From Cymbidium sinense (taxonomy: Eukaryota > Streptophyta > Magnoliopsida > Asparagales > Orchidaceae), in NCBI GenBank assembly GCA_021442155.1, contig CM038222.1:53749352-53813351 (forward strand): a stretch of 64,000 nucleotides of DNA. The letters run 5' to 3'. Positions 33,351 through 44,900 of this stretch are shown here, in pieces. The notes below the pieces were generated by a model. It did no database searches. It had not been told where the DNA came from and saw nothing but the letters and a program-made list of their open reading frames with translations. Within the stretch, counting starts at the first letter, position 1, and every line of letters starts with the position of its first letter. The translations under genes and the position numbers were made by a program.

Positions 33351-35460
33351 TTTGTCTTGAGCTATTTTGATGTGGGAGCAAGCCCCTATGGCACTCACTC
33401 ATTAGCTGCTCTAGGTCGGGTTTACAAGCTACCTCGCTAGCCTATCACCCCAGTGGTCACTTGTTTGGAAGAAGTGGGTCCCCACGCTTTCTTCCTAACT
33501 TGACCATTACAAACTAATGAGTGTCTTGTTAGTGTGGTGGACTTTACTGCCCAGCCAGTAAGCTATCTCATATTGATTTTGTTTAAGAAGATGTGAGTCT
33601 GTGAGCTTTCTTCTTGAATCAATCATCATGATCTTACTAGGTCGAGTATATCTGAGGTTTAGATAAGTCCTTGAGAGGATCCTTTCTTCTTGACTACATT
33701 TGAATCGATATAAGTCCTCTAATTACATTCTCATGGTTCCTAGTCGGATGGCACTTTTATCGAGATAAACTATCCCAATCAGGTTCTACTATAGGAGGAT
33801 GTGAGTCCCTGAGCTTTCTTCCTAGGTTTATTGTTGCAAATCGATGGGCACCTTAGGTTGGTTGATGTTCGCTATGCTGACAGTGACTCACCTGGTGGAT
33901 ACACCAGCCTTGGCAGATGTGAGCCGCTGCACTTTCTCCTTGAGTTAGCCACTAAATACTTATTTGGTATATGACTAGCCATGTCATCTTCTCCAGGGTT
34001 TTATATTAAGCCCTTAGCGACTCCTCTCCCTATGGGCACTCTATTTGGATCACATCCTTTGTGACCCCATTTATACACTACCCAGGATACTTTTAGATTG
34101 GACAGTTCCCCTTTCCTAGTAACCACCCCTATGGTTGGAGAATTTATTTAGCGGATGCATAGATTCTCCCTTGGTTCAGTAAATTTGAGATAGGTCTAGG
34201 CTAATATAAGATCCTTCTCAGTTTGATCCCTCGTAAACTAACAGGGTCCATGATAAACAAACAAATAAAATAAATAAATTAATTCGCTTGTGTATTAGGA
34301 ATTTAACCCTTTAAAGGGCCCCCTTTTCCCAAGCAGACATCTTATCTTTAGGGCAGTGTCAGTGGAACTCCCTATGAGAATTGGATGACTACCTTAGTTG
34401 AGATAAATCCCCGGGTCGGTACTCACTCCATAGTCACCTTAAGTCGAGTTCAATCTGTTTCGCCATAAGCAGGTTACCTGGGCAGTCATTCCGCTTTGGA
34501 AGATTTAAGGCTATGACGTATTCTTTCTAGCATAACTGTCGCAAACTTATGGGCAGCCTTAGGTCGGGATCGATTTATTGCCCAAAGAAATCGATCGCCC
34601 TAGTGGTCTTTTGTAGTGGAAGATGTGAGTTCCTGAGCTTTCTTCCCTTAAATTAATCATTGCAAATCGGTTTTGGTCGGATAGTTCTCCCATCGACCGG
34701 GAAGCTACTCCCTTTGGTTCAGTAAATCTGAGATAGGTCTAGGCTAATATAAGCTTCTTCTCAGTGTGATCCATCGTAAACCAATGAAATCCATCAAAAT
34801 AAACAAATCTAAAATGAAATTAATCTTTGACTATCTTTGAGCTGATTTAAGTCCCCTAGTGGCATTCACTCAATAGTGAGCCTTAGGTCGGGTTTGATTT
34901 GTTGCCTTGCCAACCAATCACCCCAGTAGTTTCTTATTTCTAGAAGATGTGAGTCCCCATGCTTTCTTCTTAGGACTTGACCATTGCAAACCGAAAGATA
35001 TCCTTCTGGTTGGTTAGTCCTACCTTGTGGTTAGTAGACTATGCCCTTTGGATTGGTAAATCTGAGTTAGCTCAAGGTCCCCATGGCCCCTACTTAGTAC
35101 AGTCCATCACAAACTGATGGGATTGATTAAAATAAATTTAAAATAAAATTAATTTTGACTATGTTTGAGTTGATCTAAGTCCCCCAGCGGCATTCACTCA
35201 ATAGTCAGCCCTAGGTTAGGTTTCTATCTATTGCATTGCCAATAGATCACCCCAATAGCTGGTCCCTACTTTGAAGGATGTAAGTCTACTACGCTTTCTT
35301 CCTAGTACAGCTACTGCACATTGAAAGGCATTCCCTTTGGTTGGCTAGTCCTACTATGTGTTAAGTAGACTACCCCTTTGGATTGGTAAATTTGAGTTAG
35401 GTCTAGGCCTCTATGGCTCCTACTCAGTACGATCCATCGCAAGCCCCCAAATCAAAAATT
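33351..35460 (+). repeat. 3' UTR long tandem repeats, copy 2
   Basis: Diverged tandem units of about 0.3-0.5 kb with the same three landmarks as copy 1: CCCCTAGTGGCATTCACTCA near 34,855 and 35,180, GATGTGAGTCC...CTTTCTTC near 33,595, 33,800, 34,630 and 34,950, and GGTAAATCTGAGTTAG near 34,720, 35,055 and 35,380. Similarity to copy 1 is high in unit order, so the repeats predate the split of the copies. Confidence 0.8.
34001..34126 (-). other. Antisense reading frame in 3' UTR, copy 2
   Basis: Forty-one codons then TAA, on the strand opposite to the element: VVTRKGELSNLKVSWVVYKW then GHKGCDPNRVPIGRGVAKGL. It aligns with the antisense frames of copies 1 and 3. It starts at GTG rather than ATG and is shorter than the others. 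Confidence 0.28.
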
Positions 35461-35830
35461 AAAAATATGAAATAAATAAAATAAAAATAATTAATCAATC
35501 CAAATCCAATCTTTTGCTTCTCCTCAGTGAGATGAAAATCTCTCTAATTCCCTAGCGGACTTAGAATTCTAATCCCTCAGCAGATTTCACAACATTTCCT
35601 ACCTTGTGGATGACTTGGACTTGCCTGCCCAATGGAGAGATCACTTGTCTATCCCCGGTGGAGTCAAACACAATTAAACAAACCATAAATTGAAACAAAT
35701 TTAACCCTTCCCTAGTAGATCTTAATTAAATAAATCTAATTTCTCCCTAGAATCAAACCTCTCATCCCCTTATGGATGACTTGAACCTTTTCCATTAGTG
35801 GAAGGATCACATACTCTATCCCTAGCGGAT
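35461..35830 (+). other. 3' UTR tail, copy 2
   Basis: Non-coding stretch with CTAGCGGA/CAGCGGA phrases, matching 11,831-12,180. No convincing polypurine tract can be pointed to, so the LTR start is placed only by where the copies resemble each other. Confidence 0.5.
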
Positions 35831-38579
35831 CCTCCTCCCCTCTCTTATGTCCTTGACATAAATAGAGAAATATTGCACTAAGCTCTTGATTCCTTCTACA
35901 CCTTAGGTTGGGAGTAGATCATTTCTATTAGTTCTTGTGATCGTTCAGTGTTATTGATCATTTAGGTCAACACCAATATGTGTGGTGTACCTTTCACACC
36001 ACTCTTATTGGGCGGCCTTTGTTGACCTCATTTTTAGAATGAGCTCTCAACTTTTCCATCTTAGACATAGGAATCCTCTTAGACTTTAAGATATCCTTAG
36101 ACTTAAGATAAATCTAGTGATTAGGTAGACACTCAACCTAGCCCTAGAGACTTAGAAGGTTTAGCCATAGGAATAGGTTATGCCTTAGGGGTGTTAGGAA
36201 AATTTTCCTACCCTATAGCTTGAACCAACTCCTCACTTCCATCTTCAAGTTGAATTCAAATCAACTCCAAATAAAACCTTGAATCAATTTCAATGGATTT
36301 TCTCAAATCATGAATCAATTCCAAATAATCAAAACCCATGATTGAAATCCAAATTCAAATTCCAAAATTCTTTCCTAAGCCATATGATTCTATCTTATGG
36401 GCTTAGCTCAAATTAAATCAAACAATTCAAATTCAAGAAATTTTCTCATAACCCACTTATATTCTCATTTATATTCACATATATGAATGAAATATAAATT
36501 TAAATCAATCAAATTGAATCCAAAACTCAAATTCAAATTCCAAAAAAAATCTTTCCTAAGCCCTTTGATTCTATCTTATGGACTTAGCTCAAATCAAATC
36601 CAAATCAATTTTAATCCTTGAAATTATCTCATAACCCATTTATATTTTCATTTATATTCACATATATAAATGAAATATAAATTCAAATAACTAAAACCAA
36701 CTCTAAAAATCAAACTCAAATTCAACCAAAATCGAATATAAGCCTTTCAAGTCAAAATCTTGGACTTAGCCAAATAAAACTCAAATCAAGCCAAACCCTT
36801 GATTTTTTTCATGATTCAATCAATCTTTCAATCTTGAATCTAAATATAAACTCAAACTTGAATCACTAAACCAAAACTAAATTCAAAAATCAAACCCAAG
36901 TCAAACTGATATTCATCCTTTTGACTTAAAATTGCCAAATGAATCAAAACCCATTTGTCTTCTAAATCACTTCCAAATGCATTTATATTTCAATTATAAA
37001 TCCATATGTGAGTTCAACCAAACTTGAATCAAGCCAACTAAACCCAATTAGCTCACTTAACCCAAAGTGTCCAATTTGACCTACATGAATCAAAATCCAA
37101 TTAAATTCAAATCAAAGTGAGATTAGCCAATACAAACTTCATGTCATGTTTGTTGATCATCATAGGTTAATCAATTATCATGAATTGGGTCAAACCAAGT
37201 CAACCTTGCCCGTTGACCAAGTCAACCATTTAACCCACATGGACCCAAACTAGCTAAATTGCAACTTAAACCAAATTGATTGGAAACAAATATACCAATC
37301 TATTTCAAAAGATCTACCAAACCCAAACCAAGCCATGATTCAAGCCAATTTGGTCAATTGGGTCAAATTAATCAACTTCGCCCAAATTGATATGAAGGTT
37401 CAAATTGGCCAAAATCCAAATTAAATCAAATTAAACCAAATTAATTGAAACCAATTGAACTAATATACTCTAAATAGTCATTTTAAGTTAACCTAACTCT
37501 TGGTCTGACCCAATTTGACCAATTGGTCAACCTAACCCACTTTGACCCGATTTGACCCAAATGAGTCAAATTAACCCAAATTAAACCAAATGAACTTCAA
37601 ATGATATGAAATTTAGTCCAACTTACTTTTGACTCATTTCAAATCTGCCCAAATCAAATTCAATATCAAATGACCACTTTGCCCTTGGGTCAAGGGCATC
37701 CCATGAGAAAAGACACTTTCTCAAGTGGTCATTTCTCTTCCTAGGCCACTTAGCACTCATCCATTGGTCCGTATAGGCACCAAGGACACTGATTTTCTAA
37801 CCCAAGGAGTGGTTGGGGTAGCCATGGCTCATGGGGAGGTGAAATCACCTCACCTCTCCCATTAGAACACTTAGCATGAAGGACACTCACCTCCCCTTGG
37901 CTAGGACATCCATTTGTCCTTCAAGGCAGTCAGTTTCCATGCCTTTGCCAGCCATAGGGAGCCACCTAAGATGATTCTCTTCCATTCCCAACCACCCCAA
38001 GCTAAATTAAATGAGTTTCGAGCTAAAATTTTAAACAAAAAGTGGATTTTAGTTTATTTTCGTTCACTTTTCTTTCAAAGGCTTTAGAGGCTGAAGCAAA
38101 CCCCCATTTTGCTCATTCTCCTCCTCCTAAAGCTCCTAAAGCCATTAGCAATCATCCCCACTTCATTTTGGAGAGAAATACTTCAAAAATAAGTGAATTT
38201 CGGCAAGGAAATGATAATCACCGGGGGAAACTTTGTTTCAACGTGAAGGTGAGGATCTAAGCTTAGTCCAAGGCTTCTTCCCTCACTCAACAGCGTGCTC
38301 GAGTCACCACTACTGCTAGAAATCATCCCCGGTGAAGTAACCTTCAAAAACCATAGCCGCCTTAGAATCCTCATTTTGTGATAATTTTTTTTATGATTTT
38401 TAGGAATCTATCCTAGATAAACCTGCATTTTTACTTTAAATCATCCCAATTAGAAAACAAAAATTTTTTTGGTGTGAATTGACGTGAAAATGGGTCTATT
38501 TGGACAAGTTTTCACTTAGAAACTCTCATTTTTCCAAAAAAATAGCCTATTTTTACTGTTCACCGTTGGCGAGCAACAG

Positions 38580-38800
38580 CCATCATCTGATCTCGCGGTT
38601 CGTGGGATCGAACGGCTTGGATCGCACATGGATCGCGCAATCCAGGCCTTCAAATCATTTGATGCGATCTGGATCATCTGATCACACGATCTTGGCCTCT
38701 AAATCATGTGATTTGATCTGGACCGTCCGATCTACAATCGGACGGTCGAGCAAACGTGGGTAAACTCTCAAAGCGCCACGCGTGTGAATCTTGGCGAGCA
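38580..38800 (+). promoter_or_regulatory. GC/CpG-rich block with inverted repeats in LTR
   Basis: Unlike the AT-rich LTR around it, this block repeats GATC-containing phrases (GATCGCACATGGATCGCG, GATCTGGATCATCTGATC). It also carries a perfect 11-bp inverted repeat, GACCGTCCGAT/ATCGGACGGTC (38,721-38,731 with 38,737-38,747, 5-nt loop). The equivalent of copy 3 has a different GC-rich inverted repeat. A promoter or enhancer role is possible but unproven. Confidence 0.45.
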
Positions 38801-40769
38801 TGCTACATGTCGTCCAATTATGCGATGCCATATGGTATGCAGTTCGATTTAAAAATATAATTTAAATCACCTAAAACTTCAAAAATTCATAGAAAATAAA
38901 ATACTTCACCAAAAATTGCAAACAAGGGCTCGGTGGATTCATATTTCCGAAAGGAATCGAACAAACACAAAATATTTAAATTTTACCAAATATTTTGAGC
39001 TTAATTTGAGTTTTAGTAACAATTAAATTTTATTAATTAAACCAAAAATACATGCCAAATTAAGTTGAAATTTTCAGAGATTAAAATTGATGTTAAAGTG
39101 CACTACCATAAAAATTTTAAGACAAAATGACCTTTGGATTAAAAGATATTGAATTTTGAGTGTCAAAAGATTTATTTTATTAAAATAAATTAACAGAATT
39201 CATAAAAATTGCTTAAATCAATTGAAACTTCCTAAATTAATAACTAATTGTAGAAAATCCAAAAAATATAAGCACAAGATCATTTTAAAGATAATTCAGA
39301 GGAGAATCCAATAAAATATTTTTTAATTGAATTTGAATAGTAATTTTTTCTTAATTAGGGTTTATTTGAAAACTTAATAACCCCAATTACTCCCTAATGA
39401 CTTCATTAATTAATTCCAAACTTCTGAGGTATGTTTAGTGAGATGACTTCTACTTCTCCTAATTTTTTTGAAATTTATTAATGAATTAATAGGAAAATTA
39501 ATTAATGAATCCCTAATCACTCTATTAATGTAATTATGCTTAATTAAGCATGTGAATAGTGGTTTAATTCCTTAATTAAGTTAATTAAACTTTATTTAAG
39601 TGATAAGGAGGTTTATGGAATGATTTTGAGATATTTTTCTTAAGCTATTCCCTAAACTCCCTTTCTTCCTTAATGCAAATCTAATTAAGGATTTATCCAC
39701 TAATGATCTACTTAATTAATCAAATAAAATTCTCAAAACCAAAATTAATCCAAAAATTGAATCAATTCTTCTTGGGTTGATGCTTAAGTGTTTAATAACC
39801 TAAGTAACTTAAGGAAATCATACCAAACCCATACGTGTGGGAAGGGTTATGAAAGTACTTAAATTAAACCCTTTAGCTTAATTAATCATTAATTGTGACC
39901 CAATTGCATTAGGTACCTTTATTTCCTAGGATGCATTACTGATTTAAATTCCTTGTAGTTTTATATCATACATTAGCTCATAATTATTTCATTAAATATG
40001 CTAAAGTGGTATAGGTAATGGGTAATTAATCAACTTAATCTACACCTTAACCTAACCAAAGCATAAAATAAATCTAATCAGCTAAAAATTAAACTAAAAT
40101 AATAAACACATGTGAAAATGGGTAAGGACCAGCAAACCTTCTCACACTTTTCTAATTCAAATCAAAGTTAAAACAAAATGAAAGTCTCTTTAAACAACTT
40201 TTGATTCTCTTTAAATGATCTTACTTTATAAGATTATCTTTAAGAATTAATTAGAGCAAATGAAATTAAATGCTTACATCACTTTATTTCTTTCCTAACA
40301 TGCTAAATGTGTATGTCATACAAGTTTCATACATTCATGCTTTTCAAAAATCAAATTCAAAATGAAATATTTTCTTTATGTCAAATTGCATGTTTTGGCT
40401 AAAGAAAAAAATATGAGTGGCTATTATCACTATTAAATTCAAAACTATTTTCGAAATCTATAAATCAAATACCTAAAATTGAAAGTGTGCTACTTATAAT
40501 TATTTATAAGCTTGCATGTGGATATAAATATGAAGATGTGTGTAGTGTACTTTTCCTTCTCTTTTCTTTTAGCATAATTTTGAATAGGATTTGGCAAAGT
40601 ATATAGTTCATTTGAAAGGAACATAACACTTGCCTAACTCCATTTCTATTAATTCATATGTCATTACGTAAAGAAGGACATCCACACCTATACATATAAA
40701 TTGCATAAACAAATCAAGCAAACAAATACAAACTTTTGTATCTTTCTTTTCCATTCATTTCTTTTGTAC

Positions 40770-41200
40770 ACATGCTTGTATTTAAGGAAGTGGTATATTA
40801 GTCTGGACAACCCCAGGGTTGCGAGGCTTTAAGTAGCCCTAAGTATGTCTTGTACCTTACACCCCTGGTTAACTATGGTGCCATACTCACTTATGCCTTT
40901 CATATATACATGTGTGCATGTGAAAAATGGATAAGAAAATCTCTTTTCTACTTAATGAAAATCATGCATCATAAAGCATTCAAATTTTCTTAAGTAACTC
41001 ACTTAGCATTCTCTTTGCATGCATTTCTTTTTCTACAGGCACATGTATTTAAGAAAAGTGGTATATTAACCTGGACAACCCTAGGGTTGCGAGGCTTTAA
41101 GCAGCCCTAAGTAGGTCTTATACCTTATACCTCTAGTTAACAATGACATCATACTCACTTTTGTATTTTATACTTGTAAATGTGCATATGAAAATTGGAT
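40770..41200 (+). repeat. 268-bp tandem duplication in 3' LTR of copy 2
   Basis: TGGTATATTA begins at 40,791 and again at 41,059. Each is followed by the CTGGACAACC...AGGGTTGCGAGGCTTTAAG block and a TAACxATGxCxxCATACTCAC segment. Copy 2's 5' LTR has one full unit plus a short second start near 19,728. Confidence 0.75.
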
Positions 41201-41221
41201 AAAAGAATCACTCTTCTACTA

Positions 41222-41533
41222 TGGTAAAAAAATTCTATAAGGGAGTCGCCTTTCAAATCTGTGGGGAGAAAAGAAAGAGGAACCCTTAAAAAAATTCATC
41301 TTGGTAAGATGCCACGCAGATCCGTAGATGTACTTATTCAGGTGATAGGATACATCATTAAGGTATAGTGTACTATCTCGAAAGACAGAAGTCACTACCC
41401 TATAATGGAGCCAATCCACCTCAATAAGGTCTCCTAAGGATGATGGGTCTACAAATGTACCAGAGATTCTTCTCTTACTTTACATGAAAAAGTAAAGCAT
41501 GGTCTATTTTAAATTGGGTTCGTTAAGTTCCCG
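41222..41533 (-). mobile_element. 3' LTR end of an additional element (element B), 312 bp visible
   Basis: Starts abruptly with TGGTAAAAAAATTC, the reverse complement of an LTR CA end, inside the plus-strand LTR of copy 2. It runs through U5-type sequence (ATGCCACGCAGATCCGTAG, ACTTATTCAGGTGAT, TTACATGAAAAAGTAAAGC). At 41,533 it stops where the same sequence type restarts with another TGG end. It is a nested, minus-oriented LTR of the same family. The rest of element B must lie beyond the right end or be lost. Confidence 0.7.
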
Positions 41534-44500
41534 TGGAGAAAAATTCCCACACACATATAGAATCGCATTCAAATCTGTGGTGAAAAGGAGAGGCAAAATT
41601 AAACATGTGAAAATTTGTCTTGGTAAGTTGCCACACAGATCCACAGATGTACTTATTCAGGTGATCGGATACGTCATCAAGGTATAGTCTACTATCTCAA
41701 AAAATAGAAATCACTACTATTTAATGGAACCAATCACCTCAATAAGGACTTCTAAGGATGATGGGTCTGCATATGTATCAGAGATTCTTCCCCTACTTTA
41801 CATGGAAAAGTAAAGCAGGATTTATTTTAAACTGGGTTCATTAAGTTCCCTACAGGGGCAAGCCCCTATAGTTAATTACATCTTAAGGGACAAGATCCCT
41901 TAGGAAAACTTTTGATTAAAGTAAATGATCGTTGTCTTTGAATATTTTAATGGGAAAGACTATCAATCGATTAGTTTATGTTTGAAGATTAAATGGGATT
42001 GATCAAAAGAGAGAGTTATTATCAAAGCCAAAAATGAGAATAAGTAGGAGATACTCACGATGCCAAGAAACCTAGCGAGCATCTCAAACTAACCAATAAT
42101 TGGGCTTTACATTTTAGAAATTGTTTTAATTTATTTGAGTTGCATTTTTCATTAGAATTTTAGGATTTAAGATTTCTTAACACAATATTAAGGAAATTTC
42201 TAAGAGGTGAGGAATTATGCTTGTGGCCCCAAAGGGGAAAATCAACCTCATAACCTAAATTTAGGGGGCTTCGGCGAGGGTCGAAAGCACAACCTAAATC
42301 TAAGGCAAAAATGGTAATTGGTTTGCCTCCATAAGAGAGGACAAACCACCCAATAGCTTGGGGGTGGCGCCTCCTGCAAAATAAAGGTTAGTCAAATCAC
42401 ACCACACACATCCCAAGCATTTATTGGACTTATCACCCCATACATGGGTGACTAAATCCTCTAGCCTATGGATTATGCTAAAGGGTATAAGCACCTGCAA
42501 GCAAGAAGCATTTATATTTTTATTTATGATAGTGCCCCTTTAGCAAAATCCCTGCAGAAAAGAATAGTTAGACTAAGCACGTCCTACCATTCATTCTACG
42601 AGCATACACCCTAACATCTAGTTTAAAATATTCATCATAAAATAAAACATAACATCAAACCATGCACCGACCTAACTTAAAGCTAGAAGTGATGACTTAG
42701 GCTAATGTGTGTGCTTTGAAGATTTGTGTGGGATGCTTAGCTTAGGACTTTAGTTCAAAATTTCTAAGAGTGAAGGACATGTTCAACTTAAAGAAGAGTT
42801 TCATTTAAGTTTTTTTAAGTATTTTGGGTTATTTTTATTTCATGTGTAAATTTGGTTTGAGAGAAACCTACAATTAATTACAAAGTTATGAAGAGAGGGA
42901 AAGAGAAGAGAACTTCTCTTTCCTTCCCTAATCCTTAAGTAATTTCTAAGGTAAGTTCAATTTTTAATTTCATTTAGGTAAATTTTTTGATTATATCTTT
43001 TAATCAATCCTAAGTTTAGACAAACTCTAAACAAACCTATCCAAATAGACAGTTGAGGATACACCTGCAGTTTATAAAGTGGATAAGGGATTTAAAAATA
43101 TGGGAATAATCACGGCCGTCTATCCAAATAGCATGGATGGACGACCAGAGATTCATCCCCACCAAGGTTTAGGAAGAATGAGGTCCATCCACCTTCTACG
43201 CTTTGATCTGAGCTTGATAGAGCTCGGATTATGCTAAAACTTAGTCCACACCTTCATCATGCAATAACCAACAAATCCAATGGCTAAGATCTTATGAGAT
43301 TTAAGTTCACTTCACAAAGGACCTACACCTATGAGAATTAAGCTAAAAAAATCACTGACCTCACCGGTGCTTTATTCCCTTGGAGGAGCTTCGCCTGGTT
43401 GAGATGAAGCTTTGTTAAAGTTTTGAGCACTTGAAGTTGAGCGTAGAGCACTATGGACCAACTGCTCTTAACTCCCTTTACAGCTTTGATGGAATTGAAC
43501 TCTCTTTTGCCTCTAGAACTTCAGAGAAGGCTTGGGTAGACTCAACTTAGCTCCTAGATCAAGTGTGCAAGAGGAATTGGAAGGAGTTTGGCTTGATTTG
43601 AAAGTGATTTATCTAAGTTCAAGATTTTGACTTGAAAGACTTAGATTTGATTTTGAATTGATTTGAGTTTATTTTTTGGAGTTAGTTTTGACTGTTTGAA
43701 TTTATATTTCATTTATATATGTGAATATAAATTGATCATGAGAAAATTTTAAGGGGTTGAAAGAGTTTAATCATGATTTGGGGTTAAATCCATTAAAGGA
43801 AATTTAAAGGATTTAATGGAATTTTTAATTTGAAATTTAATTTTTGAGTTTGATTTGATTGATGTATATTTATATTTCATTTATATATGAGAACATAATT
43901 AAGAATACAAATATATTTTGAAAAAATCCCATGAGTTTAAAAAAGTTTGATGAAAGTTAAGGTTTAATCCATTAATGAAAAATTAATGGATTTAAGAGAA
44001 TTTCAAGGATTTTTAATTTAGAATTTAATTTTTGGGTTTGATTGAATTGAGTTATATTCATATTTCATTTATATATGGGAATATAAATGGGGATATAAAT
44101 AGGTTTTGAGAAAATCCCAAGGATTTGAATTGATTTGATCAAGGTTTAGAGTTGATTTTGGCTAAGTCTTTCAATGGAAAAGTAAAGGGACTTAAGAAAA
44201 TTTCATGAATTGATTTTTAATTTTGAATTTGATTTGATGGGTTTAAATTTATATTTCATTTATAAATGTGAATATAAATGAGAATATAAATTGTTCATGA
44301 GAAATCTCAAAGATTTGAATGGGTTTGAATCATGATTTTGGCTAAGTCTTTAAGAAAGGGTTAAGGACTTAGAAAATTTTGAGAGATTTTGATCATGAGT
44401 TTCAATCATGGAATTGATTTAATTTTGGAGAAAATCAAATAGATTTGATTTGGAGTTTGACTTGAAAGAAATAAAGTAAGGAATGGTTTGAGCTAAAGGA

Positions 44501-44900
44501 AAGGAAATTTTTCCTAACACTCCTAAGGCATGACCTATTTCTATGGTTAAACCTTCTAAGTCTTCTAGGGCTAGAGGGAGTGTCCACCTAATCACTAGAT
44601 GTGTATTAAGACTAAGGAACTCTTAAAGTCTAAGAGAAAATCCTAAGCTTAAGATGGAGGTGTTGAGAGCTTATTCTAAAAATGAGGTCAACAAAGGGTG
44701 CCTAATAGGTGTGGTGTGATTGTCCAGGAATAACGTACGTATTGGTGTTGACCAAAATGATCAATATCACCGAAAGATCACAAGCACTAATAGAAACTAT
44801 CTATCCCTGACCCAAGGAAAAGAAAGAATCCAGAGCTTAGTATAATGTGGCTCTACTTATGTCCAATACATAAGAGAGAGGGAAGAAATCCACTAAGGGA
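41534..44900 (-). mobile_element. 3' LTR of copy 3 (internally deleted)
   Basis: Its + strand left end TGGAGAAAAATTCCCACAC is the LTR terminus. It aligns with the 5' LTR at 57,088-57,910, then jumps to the equivalent of 58,945. It aligns again to about 59,630, jumps to about 61,735, aligns to about 62,260, and jumps beyond the window. At least three internal deletions shorten it to about 3.4 kb against at least 6.9 kb for the 5' LTR. The block with TAGGCATGACCTATTTC (44,525-44,545) marks the LTR's U3 side. The right border is approximate. Confidence 0.75.

Larger units (their letters stand above)
35831..41221 (+). mobile_element. 3' LTR of copy 2, cut at 41,221
   Basis: Collinear with 15,041-19,640 of the 5' LTR: TAGACATAGGAATCC and AGGTTATGCCTTAGGG block (36,060-36,200), TATATTC repeats, GGTCAA tract, GC-rich block (38,580-38,800), TTAATTAA-rich segment, and the palindrome block. 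The last sequence is ...CACTCTTCTACTA. The intact LTR continues TTAATGAAAATCATGC, but here a TGG LTR end in the opposite orientation starts at 41,222. About 2.4 kb of the 3' part is therefore displaced beyond the window or lost. The start near 35,831 is approximate. Confidence 0.82.

Noticed and set aside
38042..38260. 72-codon ORF in the LTR of copy 2
   Set aside because: Not conserved in the 5' LTR of the same element (16,800-17,000). It is best seen as chance in non-coding LTR.
41222..41533. A 312-bp MITE or solo element
   Set aside because: Its sequence is the LTR end of the same family throughout, and it lacks its own second terminus. Nesting explains it.
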